This document shows positions 53,788 through 64,000 of a DNA stretch of 64,000 bases, one piece after another. Each line of letters begins with the position of its first letter. Within the stretch, counting starts at the first letter, position 1. A program made the translations under genes and the position numbers. A model generated the notes under the pieces. It had not been told where the DNA came from and did not search any database. It saw only the letters and a program-made list of their open reading frames with translations. This DNA comes from Girardinichthys multiradiatus (lineage: Eukaryota > Chordata > Actinopteri > Cyprinodontiformes > Goodeidae). The DNA is taken from positions 7,837,663 through 7,901,662 of the forward strand of contig NC_061811.1 in NCBI RefSeq assembly GCF_021462225.1, read 5' to 3'.

Positions 53788-54851
53788 AACATACATAATC
53801 TGACTGGATTATGCTCCAGTCAGAGCATAATAGTAACAACATGTCAGAAAAGTTCTGATCTAGTGGAAGAAAACAAAGAACACTCAAAGTGACACTTTTT
53901 ATCCATTCATCCTGGTGCTCATAATATTCTCCGGACTGCAAGAATTATTACATTTGTACGCTGTCTGCAAACATCTACGTGAAGTTACTGGACAGCCGAT
54001 TCCACTTAACTGCAGCAAAGTGGTGAGTCATATTGAGGACGAAGTGCATCTCTGTGGGTCCGAAAATTCACAAAGTTTCTGATTTAGTGCATTTTCCAAA
54101 AGCTCAGCTGTTTGTTCCACAAAATAATCAGTGCACAGTCCAGAAATGTGGTTGAACGTAATAATAATTTAATGCATTAGAAGTGGATTTAGTACATGCA
54201 TTTAGTTTAACCTCTTATGCCCACAGGGTTTTAGAAACAATTTCCGCCTAAAAGGCACACAACAAACTAAATCAAGAATAGCTCCTCAGTTATAAGGTCT
54301 AAATGCAAACTCTATGGTACCTGTGTAAAGGTAAGACATAAAAAAATCTTGTTCAAGTGGACCCACTATTGCAACTTTTTAATGTGTCTAAATTATTTGT
54401 GATTAAACAATAGAAATATATATTTTTTTTTAACCTCGCTAAAAATTGTTGAAATGGCAGAAATGTTACGTAAATCAACAGTTTTTACAGGAGATACAAC
54501 TGGTGTTAGCTGGCTCCCTGGTTTCCCCATTTTCTTTCTTTTCTGCTGTTCCGACAGTATATGACTCCAAATGGGGCATCTTAAAGTGCCCGTGACACAT
54601 TTTTCCCACAAATGCAGAAACCAAATGAAAAACATCTTAATATTGAAGATATTTGGCAGTAATTTACATTATATTAGAAATAAAGACATGATAAAAGACA
54701 GTTGTGACACAAAATAAGGATATTTCATGGTTAAATTTTGCAAGTCCTTTGTCGCCCAGAAATGACATGAAAAGGGAAGTCTCTTTCATTGTGTGAGCGT
54801 TAATGATAAACGGTTCAGGTAGAAGCCAAGTTGCGTTCAAAACAGCGCTAA
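53788..54851. other. Non-coding stretch
   Basis: No gene or repeat class recognised. Confidence 0.5.
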
Positions 54852-55143
54852 TATGGTAAAATGGTGCATTGCTGGTGGTGGCAGCAATACTACGACAGCA
54901 GCCGTTAGTCTGCACTACTTTTCTGAAGTGAAGAGGATCAGAGCTGCCTGGATCCGAGCTGGAAAACTGAGGAGGGACAGATGGGTTGGTCCCACCAAGC
55001 ACAGCCAGTTGTGATTGGAAGACTTCTTAGCAAACTGCTTTGAACAAGAAACCTCTTAATTCACAAGAGAAATGATTTCAGAGGTCGGGATATCTGACAG
55101 ACGAAGGAGAACGTTGAAGCAGATTCTATAGCCACTCTGTTCT
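54852..55143 (+). pseudogene. THAP-domain fossil
   Basis: The plus frame from ATG 54852 reads MVKWCIAGGGSNTTTAAVSL, HYFSEVKRIRAAWIRAGKL, RRDRWVGPTKHSQL, then a stop; a second frame continues EDFLANCFEQETS, and RRRRTLKQIL before codons for PLCS. This follows the THAP zinc-finger layout (M.K.C..GGC.N....GVSLH.FP......W, then a C..HF, D.CF.E and LK.DAVPT). The second zinc cysteine of GGC is Gly here and the later CSxHF cysteine is lost, so it cannot fold as a THAP finger. THAP domains occur in host THAP genes and in P-element-like transposons; no neighbouring transposase was found. Confidence 0.7.
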
Positions 55144-55928
55144 GTATATGATGGGAAAAGATCGCCAAATAGAAGGTTGTTGCTAAACAGATCAAGGCTC
55201 AGCAGGTTAGAACACTTCCTTAATGCAACAGTACATTTAGATATCAGCAGTTATTGTTAATAATTAAAAATCTCAAATTATTATTATTGTTAATAGTAAT
55301 CCAAAATATCATTATTATTAAAATAGGATCAATTACATGCACATACGATATATTTAACTAAATGTTTCTCTAAAGACAAAATGACACCAGGTAGTGTCTT
55401 CAGATCTTGAATCATCCCTTGTGTCTGCTGCTGCTGCTCCATGCTGCTCACTTCGCCTCCGGTTGTTTCACTCAGTGCCGTATTTACTGTAACCCTGGAT
55501 TTACACTGTATTTGCTTCGGTCCGGTCCGGTCCACTGTAAACCCCGGAGGTGCTCCAAGAACCATACACAGATTGCGCAATAAAAGCCAGTGATAAATGC
55601 AGTGGCAAGTCCAAAACAACTAATTCTGTGGAAGTTAAACCAGTTAAACTGCTTCATTTTTCATTATATGCATCCAGATATTTTCATGTGTTTTGTTCTA
55701 CAATGGGTGAGTTCACTGAATGCAGCGAGTGTTCCTTAGTTTGGTGCATTAAATGTTTAATTGCTCGGTCTATAATACCTTAGTTAACCCAGTAACTGAT
55801 CTTATTGACCTAATGTAAACAACTGCTAATATATACACGTGTATATATAAAAATATGTGTGTCTGTCTTTAGTGAATACATTTTTGAAAATCCAGATGTT
55901 GTGCTCATTCTGTGTCCCGGTGGTGTGG
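55144..55928. other. Non-coding stretch
   Basis: Includes a short GGTCC repeat (TCGGTCCGGTCCGGTCC, about 55517-55533). No gene recognised. Confidence 0.5.
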
Positions 55929-55973
55929 TACTCTGCTCAAAAAAATAAAAGGAACACTTAAACAACCCAATAT

Positions 55974-58204
55974 CAGAATCAGAATCAGAAAAGCTTTATT
56001 GTCAAGTACGTTTTTGGACATACAAGGAATTTGTTTTGGCGTAGTCAGTGCAATACAATACAAATTAAACAGTATAAACATATCTACAATATAATATAAA
56101 TATATGTGCACAGTTTTAAGTGAGTGAGAGTAAATGTAGAGCAGTATAAGATGCAAGAGCAATACAACAGTGCAGATGATCAGTGTGCAAGTAAAGCAGG
56201 AGTCCATGCTGAGCGTTAATGTAACGCATAGAGTTGCAGGTTACAAGTGTCCTGTCAGCAAAAAAAGGGGGGGGGGGAAAGGGAGAGTGTCAGGGTGGTT
56301 TCCGGGCTTTGTTAACCAGGCTGGTGGCAGATGGGAAAAAACTGTTCTTGTGGCGTGAGGTTTTGGTCTGGATGGACCGCAGCCTCCTGCCAGAGGGGAG
56401 AGTCTCAAAGAGTCTGTGACCAGGGTGGGAGGGATCAGCCAGAATCTTCCCTGCCCGCTTCAGGGTCCTGGAGGTGTACAGTTCCTGGAGTGACAGTAGA
56501 CTGCAGCCAATCACCTTCTCAGCAGACCGAATGACACGCTGCAGCCTGCCCTTATCCTTGGATGTAGTAGCGGCGTACCAGATGGTGATGGAGGAGGTGA
56601 GGATGGACTCAATGATGGCTGTGTAGAAGTGCACCATCATAGTCTTTGGCAGGTTGAATTTCTTCAGCTGCCGCAGGAAGAACATCCTCTGCTGGGCTTT
56701 CTTGATGAGGGAGCTGATGTTTGGCTCCCACTTGAGATCCTGGGAGATGATGGTTCCCAGGAAGCGGAAAGATTCCACAGTGTCAATTGTGGAGTCACAG
56801 AGGGTGATGGGGGAAGGTGGGGCTGGGTTCTGCCTGAAGTCCACAACCATCTCCACTCTCTTTAGAGCGTTGAGCTCAAGGTTGTTCTGGCTGCACCAGT
56901 CCAACAGATGGTCCACCTCCCATCTATACGCGGACTCTTCACCATCAGAGATGAGTCCGATCAGGGTGGTGTCGTCCGCAAACTTCAGAAGCTTGACAGA
57001 CTGGTGACTGGAGGTGCAGCTGTCGGGGTACAGGGAGAAGAGCAGAGGAGAGAGAAACATAGGTTCCTGTGGAGTCCAGGTGCCGGAGGATGAAGTGAAG
57101 GGCTAGGTTGACTGCATCATCTACAGACCTGTTGGCTCTGTAGGCAAACTGCAGGGGGTCCAGGAGGGGGTCGGTGATGTCTTTTAGGTGTGAGAGCACA
57201 AGGCGCTCAAAGGACTTCATCACCACAGAGGTCAGGGCGACGGGTCTGAAGTCATTAAGCCCTGTGGTCCTTGGCTTCTTGGGAACAGGGACGATGGTGG
57301 AGGACTTGAAGCAGGCTGGCACATGACATGTCTCCAGTGAGGTGTTAAAAATGTCTGTGAAGACTGGAGACAGCTGATCAGCGCAGTGCTTCAGGCTGGC
57401 TGGTGAGACAGAATCCGGACCAGCAGCTTTCCGGGGGTTCTTTCTCCTGAAGAGTTTGTTGACGTCCCTCTCCTGGATGGAAAGAGCCGACCTCGGCGTG
57501 GGTAGGGGGCTGGTGGGGGGGAACTTCAGGGTGGGGGTTGGAGGTGCCAAGGCCCCTCTTGAGGTTGGGGAGGTGGGGGTGGTGGATTGTGGCTGCAGCT
57601 GTTGGGGGGCGTCGTGGGGGATGGTTGCAGGACTGTCCCTTTGTCTTTCAAAGCGGCAGTAGAACTCGTTCAGGTCGTTGGCGAGGTGTCGGTCGTTGAT
57701 GGAGTGGGGGGCTTTCGGCTTGTAGTTGGTGATTTGCTTGAGCCCTTTCCAGACAGATGCAGAGTCGTTGGCTGAGAACTGGTTTTGGAGCTTCTCAGAG
57801 TACAGTCGTTTGGCCTCTTTCACTGCCTTGCCAAACTTGTACTTAGCCTCTCTGTATATGTCTTTGTCCCCACTCCTGAAGGCCTCTTCCTTATCCAGTC
57901 TTAACCTTCTGAGTTTAGCTGTGAACCAGGGTTTGTCGTTGTTGTAACTCACCCTGGTGCATGATGATACACAGCTGTCCTCACAGAAGCTGATGTAGGA
58001 AGTCACAGCCTCTGTGTACTCGTCCAGACTGTTGGTAGTAGTCCTGAACACATCCCAGTCTGTACAGCCTAAACACGCCTGGAGATTCTCCACAGGGTGA
58101 GATTACCTTTGTTAAAGTCACCAACGACAATTACTAAGGAGTCCGGGTTGGTCCGCTCCACACTCAGTATCTGGTCGGCGAGCATGCGCTGTGCGACCTG
58201 CACA
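55974..58204 (-). pseudogene. CR1/L2-like LINE (minus) inserted in a Tc1 element, internally deleted
   Basis: On the minus strand frame 58093-56945 encodes the linker ([57 protein letters not shown]) and the start of the reverse transcriptase (NPRKAAGPDSVSPASLKHCA, GLNDFRPVALTSVVMKSFER, LQFAYRANRSVDDAVNLALH), then jumps from STGTYV to LSPLLFSL: about 75 codons holding catalytic motif A and most of motif B are gone. A second frame (57060-56290) has VKLLKFADDTTLIGL with the F-A-D-D motif, DLKWEPNISSLIKKAQQRMF and the C-terminus FETLPSGRRLRSIQTKTSRH. The 3' UTR ends in a (TTCTGA)n tail at 55974. Not functional. Insertion post-dates the Tc1. Confidence 0.88.
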
Positions 58205-58459
58205 TAACTCCAAGTAAATCAAACTTCTGTGAAATCAAACTGTCCACTTAGGAAGCAACACTGATTAACAATCAATTTCACATGTTGTTGTTCAAATGGA
58301 AAAGACAACAGGGGGAAATCTTTTGCGATTAGCAAGACACACTCAATAAAGGAGTGGTTCTGCAGGTGGGGACCACAGACCCCTTCTCAGTACCTATGCT
58401 TTCTGGCTGATGTTTTGGTCACTTTTGAATGTTGATGGTGCTTTCACACTCGTGGTAGC

Positions 58460-59478
58460 ATGAGATGGACTCTACAACCCACACAAGTGGCTCAGATAGT
58501 GCAGCTCATCCAGGATGGCACATCAATGCGAGCTGTGGCAAGAAGGTTTGCTGTGTCTGTCAGAGTAGTGTCGAGAGCCTGGAGGTGCTACCAGGAGACA
58601 GGCCAGTACACCAGGAGACGTGGAGGAGGCCGTAGGAGTGCAACAACCCAGCAGCAGGACCGCTACCTCTGCCTTTGTGCAAAGAGGAACAGGAGGAGCA
58701 CTGCCAGAGCCCTGCAAAATGACCTCCAGCAGGCCACAAATGTGCATGTGTCTGCACAAACGGTTAGAAACCGACTCCATGAGGATGGTATGAGAGCCCA
58801 ACATCCACAAATGGGGGTTGTGCTCACAGCCCAACACCGTCCAGGACGCTTGGCATTGCCAGAGAACACCAGGATTGGCAAATTCGCCAATGGCGCCCTG
58901 TGCTCTTCACAGATGAAAGCAGGTTCACACTGAGCACATGTAACAGACGTGACAGAGTCTGGAGACATCGTGGAGAGCGATCTGCTGCCTGCAACATCCT
59001 TCATGACCGGTTTGGCAGTGGGTCAGTAATGGTGTGGGGTGGCATTTCTTTGGAGGGCTGCACGGCGCTCCATGTGCTCGCCAGAGGTAGCCTGACTGCC
59101 ATTAGGTACTGAGACGAGATCCTCAGACCCCTTTGTGAGACCATATGCTGGTGCGATTGGCCCTGGGTTCCTCCTAATGCAGGACAATGACCTCATGTGG
59201 CTGGAGTGTGTCAGCAGTTCCTGCAAGATGAAGACATTGAAGCTAGGGACTGGCCCGCCCGTTCCCCAGACCTGAATCCGATAGAGCACATCTGGGTCAT
59301 CATGTCTCGCTCCATCCACCAACGTCACGTTGCACCACAGACTGTCCAGGAGTTGGTGGATGCTTTAGTCCAGGTCTGGGAGGAGATCTCTCAGGAGACC
59401 ATCCGCCATCTCATCAAGAGCATGCCCAGGCGTTGTAGGGAGGTCATACAGGCACGTGGAGGCCACACACAATACTGA
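58460..59478 (+). pseudogene. Tc1-like transposase of the second family, frameshifted
   Basis: Frame 1 (58460-58933) has the helix-turn-helix part [40 protein letters not shown] and the linker [21 protein letters not shown] single-base loss near 58855 (ATTGCC for ATTTGCC as I recall the family) moves the reading to 58900-59112: [12 protein letters not shown] with the first Asp, GSGSVMVWGGISLEG, then a stop at 59109-59111. After another small deletion in MQDND near 59190, frame 59197-59478 has DWPARSPDLNPIEHIW with the Glu and MPRRCREVIQARGGH at the C-terminus. All catalytic residues can be located but no continuous frame exists. Confidence 0.9.
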
Positions 59479-59804
59479 GCCTCATTTTGACTTGTTTTAA
59501 GGACATTACATCAAAGTTGGATCAGCCTGTAGTGTGTTTTTCCACTTTAATTTTGTGTGTGACTACAAATCCAGGCCTCTATTGGTTAATAAATTTGATT
59601 TCTATTGATGATTATTGTGTAATTGTGTTGTCAGCACATTCAACTTTGTACAGAACCATGTATTCAATGAGAATATTTCATTCATTCATATCTAGGATGT
59701 GTTATTTGAGTGTTCCCTTTATTCATTTGAGCAGTATGATTCAAGCATATTGATTCCGGCATCAGGCAAAAATAGACTGGTGGAATTAGATGGCCGTCCG
59801 CACA

Positions 59805-60044
59805 TCACAGCACTGGTGCTCTGCCATCTGATGAAAGCTGACTTCTTCTTCTGACTGCTGCATCTCTCTGTGATAGTAACTGAAATATATCTAAAGAAAC
59901 ATCAGATTCTTCGCTACTGTCTGTGTTGCTGGCATTGTAGCAGCAGTCAGTTTGTGTGCGGTGTTCCCCTGTGATGTCATAAAAGAGTGCAGAAGAGTAG
60001 TCTGGAAATGCCTTTTTAGTGAAATTTATATCCATATATCTCAA
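59805..60044 (-). other. Unrecognised ORF of 79 codons
   Basis: The minus frame reads MRYMDINFTKKAFPDYSSAL, FYDITGEHRTQTDC, SNTDSSEESDVSLDIFQLLS and RRRSQLSSDGRAPVL. It has an acidic Ser/Glu patch and a basic stretch but no family I recognise. It could be a transposon-derived exon or chance. No initiation or splice evidence. Confidence 0.25.
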
Positions 60045-60095
60045 CAGTTCTTCATTTCAGCAGTATTGTATTGATGCATCCTTGCCATAAATGTA

Positions 60096-60660
60096 ATTCA
60101 ATTCAATTCAATTTTATTTATAAAGTGCCAATTCACAACACATGTTGTCTCAAGGCACTTCACAAAGGGTTTGGAATGGTGCGGGGTTGTTGGGGTGGTC
60201 AGATTAAACAACTGAGTGTTAGAGTTTCGCCATTTTAGAATGGGCTATGTGTAGGGGTACTAAGTAAAATAATACACTGATAAATGGTGTCCATGTACAG
60301 CCCACTGATGGCCATTTTTATACTAAAAACCACAAGGACTGGGGGTACCTCTCTCTGTCAGACTGATTATAATCATTGGAAAAGAGAAGGGGTCATACAG
60401 GTAGCAGAAATGGAGGGTGTGTTTGCACCTCAACCATAACTGAACCGGTTTAGGCTAAACCTGACTACCCTTACTCCATCCAACAGTGAGGGAGGAAGGC
60501 AGAGGTAAAAATAATTGGAGAGTGTTGTTTTCTGTTGCATTGTGTGAAAGGTGGGTAACTTTAAAATGGGCTAAGTCAATTCAGTCGAATCATATAGATT
60601 TCAAGTCAGGCACATGCATTCCAATTAATCCTAACCATTGAACAGTGCAGTCAGATTCAG
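60096..60660 (-). repeat. L2-like LINE 3' UTR copy
   Basis: TTTTATTTATAAAGTGCCAATTCACAAC, TCAAGGCACTTCACAAAGG, CCACAAGGACTGGG and GGTAGCAGAAATGGAGGGTG align with 45050-45110 and 46008-46205 of the LINE at 45040-46660. CCAATTAATCCTAACCATTG at 60620 matches 45120. The order is rearranged and shortened relative to that copy. Noncoding. Confidence 0.75.
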
Positions 60661-60725
60661 TCTCGCTCCATCCACCAACGTCACGTTGCATCACAGACTG
60701 TCCAGGAGTTGGTGGATGCTTTAGT
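60661..60725 (+). repeat. 65-bp scrap of the second-family Tc1 transposase gene
   Basis: Identical to 59305-59369 except for one base (T for C at 60691). Bounded on the left by L2 UTR sequence and on the right by a LINE tail, so it is not part of an element here. Confidence 0.92.
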
Positions 60726-60790
60726 TCAGAATCAGAATCAGCTTTATTGCCAAGTTCGTACATACAAACAAGGAATTTGACTCCGGTACA
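60726..60790 (-). mobile_element. LINE 3' tail fragment (minus)
   Basis: TCAGAATCAGAATCAGCTTTATTGCC and ACAAGGAATTTGACTC match the 3' end of the LINE at 55974 (CAGAATCAGAATC, AGCTTTATTGTCAAG, ACAAGGAATTTG). Extremely 5'-truncated. Confidence 0.8.
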
Positions 60791-60917
60791 CTTTGCTCTT
60801 TGGTTTTGTTTTTGAAGAACACCTTTACTAGCCTTGCATCTTTGCTCTATCTTTTGAGCTACCAACACAGTTCTGGATATCAAAATCAGCCCTTGGCAGA
60901 GTCTCCATCCATCCATT

Positions 60918-61240
60918 TTCTATACCTGCTTCTTCCATACAGGTTCCGGGGGGAGCTGGTGCCTATGTCCAGCGTTCTACAGGCGAGAGGCGTGGTACAC
61001 CCTGGTCAGTACGCCAGTCCATCGCAGGGCAAGAGACATACAGGACGAACAGCCATGCACACACACTGATACCTAAGAGCAATTGAGAGAGACCGGTTAA
61101 CCATTTTTTTGGACTGTGACAAGCCAGAGTACCCAGAGAGAACCCATGCATGCACGGGGAGAACATGCAAACACCATGCAGAAAGACTACCGGCCAGGAG
61201 TCGAACTCAGGACCTTCTTGCTACCAACTGTGTAGCCTGA
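60918..61240 (+). repeat. Dispersed fish repeat
   Basis: AGGCGTGGTACACCCTGG, CCAGTCCATCGCAGGG, AACCCATGCATGCACGGGG, GAGAACATGCAAACACCATG and GGACCTTCTTGCTACC follow the order of a widespread fish repeat; the right part is shared with 14640-14790. The class is not settled. Confidence 0.6.
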
Positions 61241-61255
61241 CAGAGACTCCTTAAG

Positions 61256-61530
61256 TAGCCAAATACTCTCCTTCAATGACTCACATGAAACGATACACAT
61301 GAGCTTATCATGGACCGTGTCAGACACATGCCTGAGGGCAACAGCACACTGGTCTGTGGAGGTAACATCCGGTGTCGTATCTATCTGCACATAAAACATT
61401 CCTCCCTCCCTTACATGTCTTGCGATGTTTTGTTTGGTCAAGTGGCTAATGATGTCAGTTATTTTGTTGACAGATGTGTAGAGAGCAGTGTAACAAGGGA
61501 TACCCTTTATCTTAGTTTCATTTAAGCCCT
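61256..61530 (-). pseudogene. hAT-type (ZMYM1-like) transposase fossil, part 2
   Basis: The minus strand reads SVNKITDIISHLTKQNIARH, then VREGGMFYVQIDTTPDVTST, DQCAVALRHVSDTVHDKLMC and IVSCESLKES, the start of the RNase-H-like catalytic domain in hAT transposases of the ZMYM1-like group (the Asp of IDTTPD is the likely first catalytic acid). A 2-base insertion near 61478 breaks the frame upstream. The downstream part is replaced by other sequence. Continues in order with the fragment at 63301-63540, about 1.8 kb upstream on this strand. Confidence 0.75.
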
Positions 61531-63300
61531 TGCTTTTCTTTGTTGTAATTATGAATATGGATATATTATTTAATATTTAATATTAATACCTTAATATTTT
61601 ATTAAATAATATTTCGATGTGTTAAGGGTTGTCCTGTGAATACCAGCCCAGTAAGGTGATGGCATTAGGACAAAATTGAAAGGGATGAGCCAAGCTCTGA
61701 CATTTTTGAACAGCAAAACTCTGCACATATATGGAATGAATTCACACAATTTCTTAAATACAAGAATTTATTAACAAAAATAAGTCAACTCAAAGTCAAA
61801 CATATTTCAATCAACACACTTTTTACTATGCTAAAACAATTCAACTAACTACCAAGCAGAATTAAAGAATAGGGAAGACTAATGGGTTATGTACAATATA
61901 AACAAGTTGATTAAAGATGGTTGAAAACCATGACCAAAAGAGTGATGCAACATTACCATGCAATGTTATTTATGTTTGAGAACCAAGGATTATCTTGAAG
62001 AATCTGGAAAGGAAGTTAAGTTAGTCTTGGAACCAACATAAGCAATAATTGCTATACCTTTAGACAACCATTCACAATGCAAGATCAGATAAAATATTAT
62101 TTTAATAAAATAATGTTTTAAAGAATGATCTGCTGAATAAAACCAAGCTTCTGGATGACTGATTCTCAATGGTGTTTAATTAGCTGCCTTTATTTATTAA
62201 AATAATATTTAAAGAAATATTATTTTGAATGAGTACCAAATCTTTGAGAAATGGGCTTAATTGTGTTACTTAGTTATCAAGTTTAGTAAAACAATATTTA
62301 GGGAAATATTATGTTACTAGATTGAAACCTAACAACCTTTTTGGGTAAATGATCTTAGCAGGCAAGCACGTGTTCTTAGCTGTTAGCGGTTGGAACTAAC
62401 AAAAGAAGCTTATAACTTATCATCCGAATCAAACACATACCTATAAAATACTATTAATAAAAGGGGTTAAAATGCATAAGCGTGGACGGTGTGTTATGGA
62501 CGATCTTCTGTGTTTAAAATCGCCCTTTAAATAAAGTTTGTCTTAACTTTAAAACAAAAAACACAAACACAGAACACACAAACTGAGCACGTGCTTCAGA
62601 TAGCCTGCTAGCACTAAGATGGCTGAGTTTCAACACAAACAAAACCAAACGTCATAAAACGAAAAGCTTTTAGATAATTTCATTCTAAACTACTTCTCTC
62701 TGCCCAACACTACCTCTTACGTGAACCATGCTGAGGAAAAGTTGTCTGGGTCACGAAGTTGAAGAAAGCATCCACAGTGAACAAAGGGTTAGTTGCAGCT
62801 AACCTCTGTAGCTGTGGGGAGTGGCGGCTCGTTCTGTCGGCCGGCCAAACTGCACATTACAGCTGTAACCACGGTGATGCGGTCCAGTTGTCCTTCCTTC
62901 AGACCGGGAAAACTGCTCCACTCGGCGTCGTAAAAACAGGGTCTCTGCTGGGAACTCTCTGGAACACAGTTTGCTTCTGTAGACCTCAGAGAGAAAGGTC
63001 AAGCCACGCTTGTACCTTAATTACCCCTGTTCATGAATGAATACCGGATACACAAACAGCAGTTTATTCCTCCTTAACTTAGTGCATATGATCGTGGGAT
63101 CGTATGACACTCTTGGATCCAGTTTGAAGAGTTATGTCTGTTTGCCTGCAAAGGGAGATTAGCGCGCTGTGTCCCTCCGTCCAGTTCTGCTGGGGACTGC
63201 GCGGAAGAGATCAGTTTGTTGCAAAAGCGGGGTTTTTATTTGGACAGTGACGTCACGGGAAGTCTGCTGTTATCCCTTTTCCTGGCTGTGCTGGACGTAG
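61531..63300. other. Unclassified insertion-like block between two halves of a hAT fossil
   Basis: The left half is AT-rich with four small inverted repeats: 61563-61575/61600-61612 (13 bp), an imperfect one near 62093-62124, 62199-62210/62215-62226 (12 bp, perfect) and 62293-62299/62304-62310. The right half (62750-63290) is GC-richer, with a CRE-like palindrome GTGACGTCAC at 63247-63256. No LTR or TIR ends were resolved. The AAATATTATTTT hairpin motif recurring in it suggests one element. Confidence 0.4.
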
Positions 63301-63540
63301 GTTAATGCGATTTATTTTGAAAGTTCCAGAAAAGTTTGTACTGGTCTTTCATTTTGTACCCACGGCTGGGTCCCAACATCTTTATACACTCAGTAATTCT
63401 TCTTGGATTTCCAAGACGTTTCCATGAACAAGAGCCATGTATAGTGTATGCAGCCTCAACAGTAGTGCCCCTGTAGCTAAGACCACACTTTCCAATGACC
63501 TTTATCACATCTATGACACGGTCCATGACTTGACATTCTT
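63301..63540 (-). pseudogene. hAT-type (ZMYM1-like) transposase fossil, part 1
   Basis: On the minus strand QVMDRVIDVIKVIGKCGLSY and RGTTVEAAYT fit the conserved block upstream of the catalytic domain; after a frame change the codons give ALVHGNVLEIQEELLSV, matching the LDHGNFLEIVLLLSK region. The rest is decayed. The fragment precedes part 2 in the expected order. Confidence 0.72.
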
Positions 63541-64000
63541 TTCTGACCTGTTCATGATGAAATTAATCATTTTTTAGCAGATGTCAATCAGCCTAGGTGG
63601 ACTACAATCCTCGGATCTCAAGAGCTTAGTATAATTCTATGCAAAGACCTATTGCCAACCAAGTTCTGCACTGTTTTATAGGTAGTTCCTGCTTAACTTT
63701 CCTGCTTATTATCCTCCTCCTTCTCATGTTACTTCCTCATCCATGTCTTCCTCCTCCTCATTCCTATAACTGGCATCATCCAGTCCCTCTGCATCTACTC
63801 CACGACCACATCTGACACTAGCCTTGTCCCCCCCCCCCCACACACACGCACGCACGTATGCACGCATGGTGTAACATTGCTGATAGGCTGCCTTTAGTGT
63901 TCTGTGTGCCCTGAACACATCCAAAAACACAAACACACTATATGTCAAGCCTGGTATGGAATGATAAGGCCATGTAGGCTGTGCTTGCTAACCTGTTGCT
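63541..64000. other. Non-coding end of the window with a C-tract and CA/GCAC repeat
   Basis: A run of 12 C followed by ACACACACGCACGCACGTATGCACGCATG (about 63828-63868) is the only structured sequence. The minus ORF at 63724-63948 is not recognisable. Confidence 0.6.

Larger units (their letters stand above)
55931..59736 (+). mobile_element. Tc1-like transposon of a second family, split by a LINE
   Basis: The left TIR CTCTGCTCAAAAAAATAAAA starts after TA (55929-55930); the right end is TTCATTTGAGCAGTA at about 59736. Tc1 sequence is 55931-55973 and about 58205-59736, about 1575 bp in total. The left TIR breaks off at CAACCCAATAT and resumes at AACTCCAAGTAAATC, a run continuous in other copies of this fish family as I remember them. 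The break holds the minus-strand LINE at 55974-58204. Confidence 0.9.

Noticed and set aside
56263..56283. G-run as a quadruplex-forming regulatory site
   Set aside because: A single uninterrupted G tract inside a LINE 3' UTR. There are not four separated G runs, and it may be a sequencing-prone homopolymer.
63828..63868. C-tract plus CA/GCAC repeat as a functional Z-DNA element
   Set aside because: A short simple-sequence tract without any gene or promoter nearby in the window.

Overview
This window looks like teleost fish genomic DNA: AT-rich, almost without host coding sequence, and packed with transposable elements of types typical of fish (Tc1/mariner, CR1/L2-like and RTE-like LINEs, tRNA-derived SINEs, solo LTRs, hAT). 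Family names come from hand reading of motifs and memory of the families. No search was run, so clade names are best estimates. A percomorph or cyprinodontiform fish is plausible, but that is inference.

Layout. 0-9.6 kb: a dispersed repeat (R1), old Tc1 and SINE pieces, a perfect-looking hairpin (5113-5178), a telomere-like degenerate repeat, a 1.1 kb 18-bp minisatellite (6902-8000) abutting a 5'-truncated CR1/L2-like LINE, then a solo LTR with a 6-bp target duplication (9014-9609). 10.9-18.3 kb: a Tc1 deletion derivative, a 1568-bp Tc1-like element (copy A), Tc1 fossils, a SINE and the first copy of an unrecognised retroposon-like element encoding a small membrane protein. 18.9-24.2 kb: a cluster of stem-loops, a LINE-derived fold-back, a minus-strand solo LTR, and an L2-like LINE interrupted by an RTE-like LINE with a 5' inversion. 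26.9-33.7 kb: RTE fossils, a tRNA-derived SINE split by Tc1 copy B, and a second RTE-like LINE with a 16-bp target duplication. 35.2-36.1 kb: another LTR. 36.66-37.34 kb: a CpG-rich block with a short ATG exon and a canonical splice donor, the only good candidate for a host gene start. 38.6-40.8 kb: a Tc1 fossil split by an LTR-like unit that carries the second membrane-protein ORF. 41.3-44.1 kb: Tc1 copy C (full-length frame, two stops) and a TIR element with an integrase-like remnant. 45-49.1 kb: L2-like 3' end, Tc1 fossil, R1, LTR-like unit. 51.5-53.8 kb: minus-strand Tc1 fossil and a (GATA)n tract. 54.8-55.1 kb: a THAP-domain fossil. 55.9-59.7 kb: a second Tc1 family member split by a minus-strand LINE. 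60-64 kb: L2 3' UTR, a 65-bp Tc1 scrap, and a split hAT (ZMYM1-like) fossil.

There is no operon-like logic here. The story is layered insertion, and several target duplications and interrupted hosts allow relative dating. The three near-identical Tc1-like copies are the youngest layer. Two of them share a 42-bp internal deletion bounded by an inverted repeat, and the third keeps that segment but carries stop codons, so no copy in the window encodes an evidently functional transposase.
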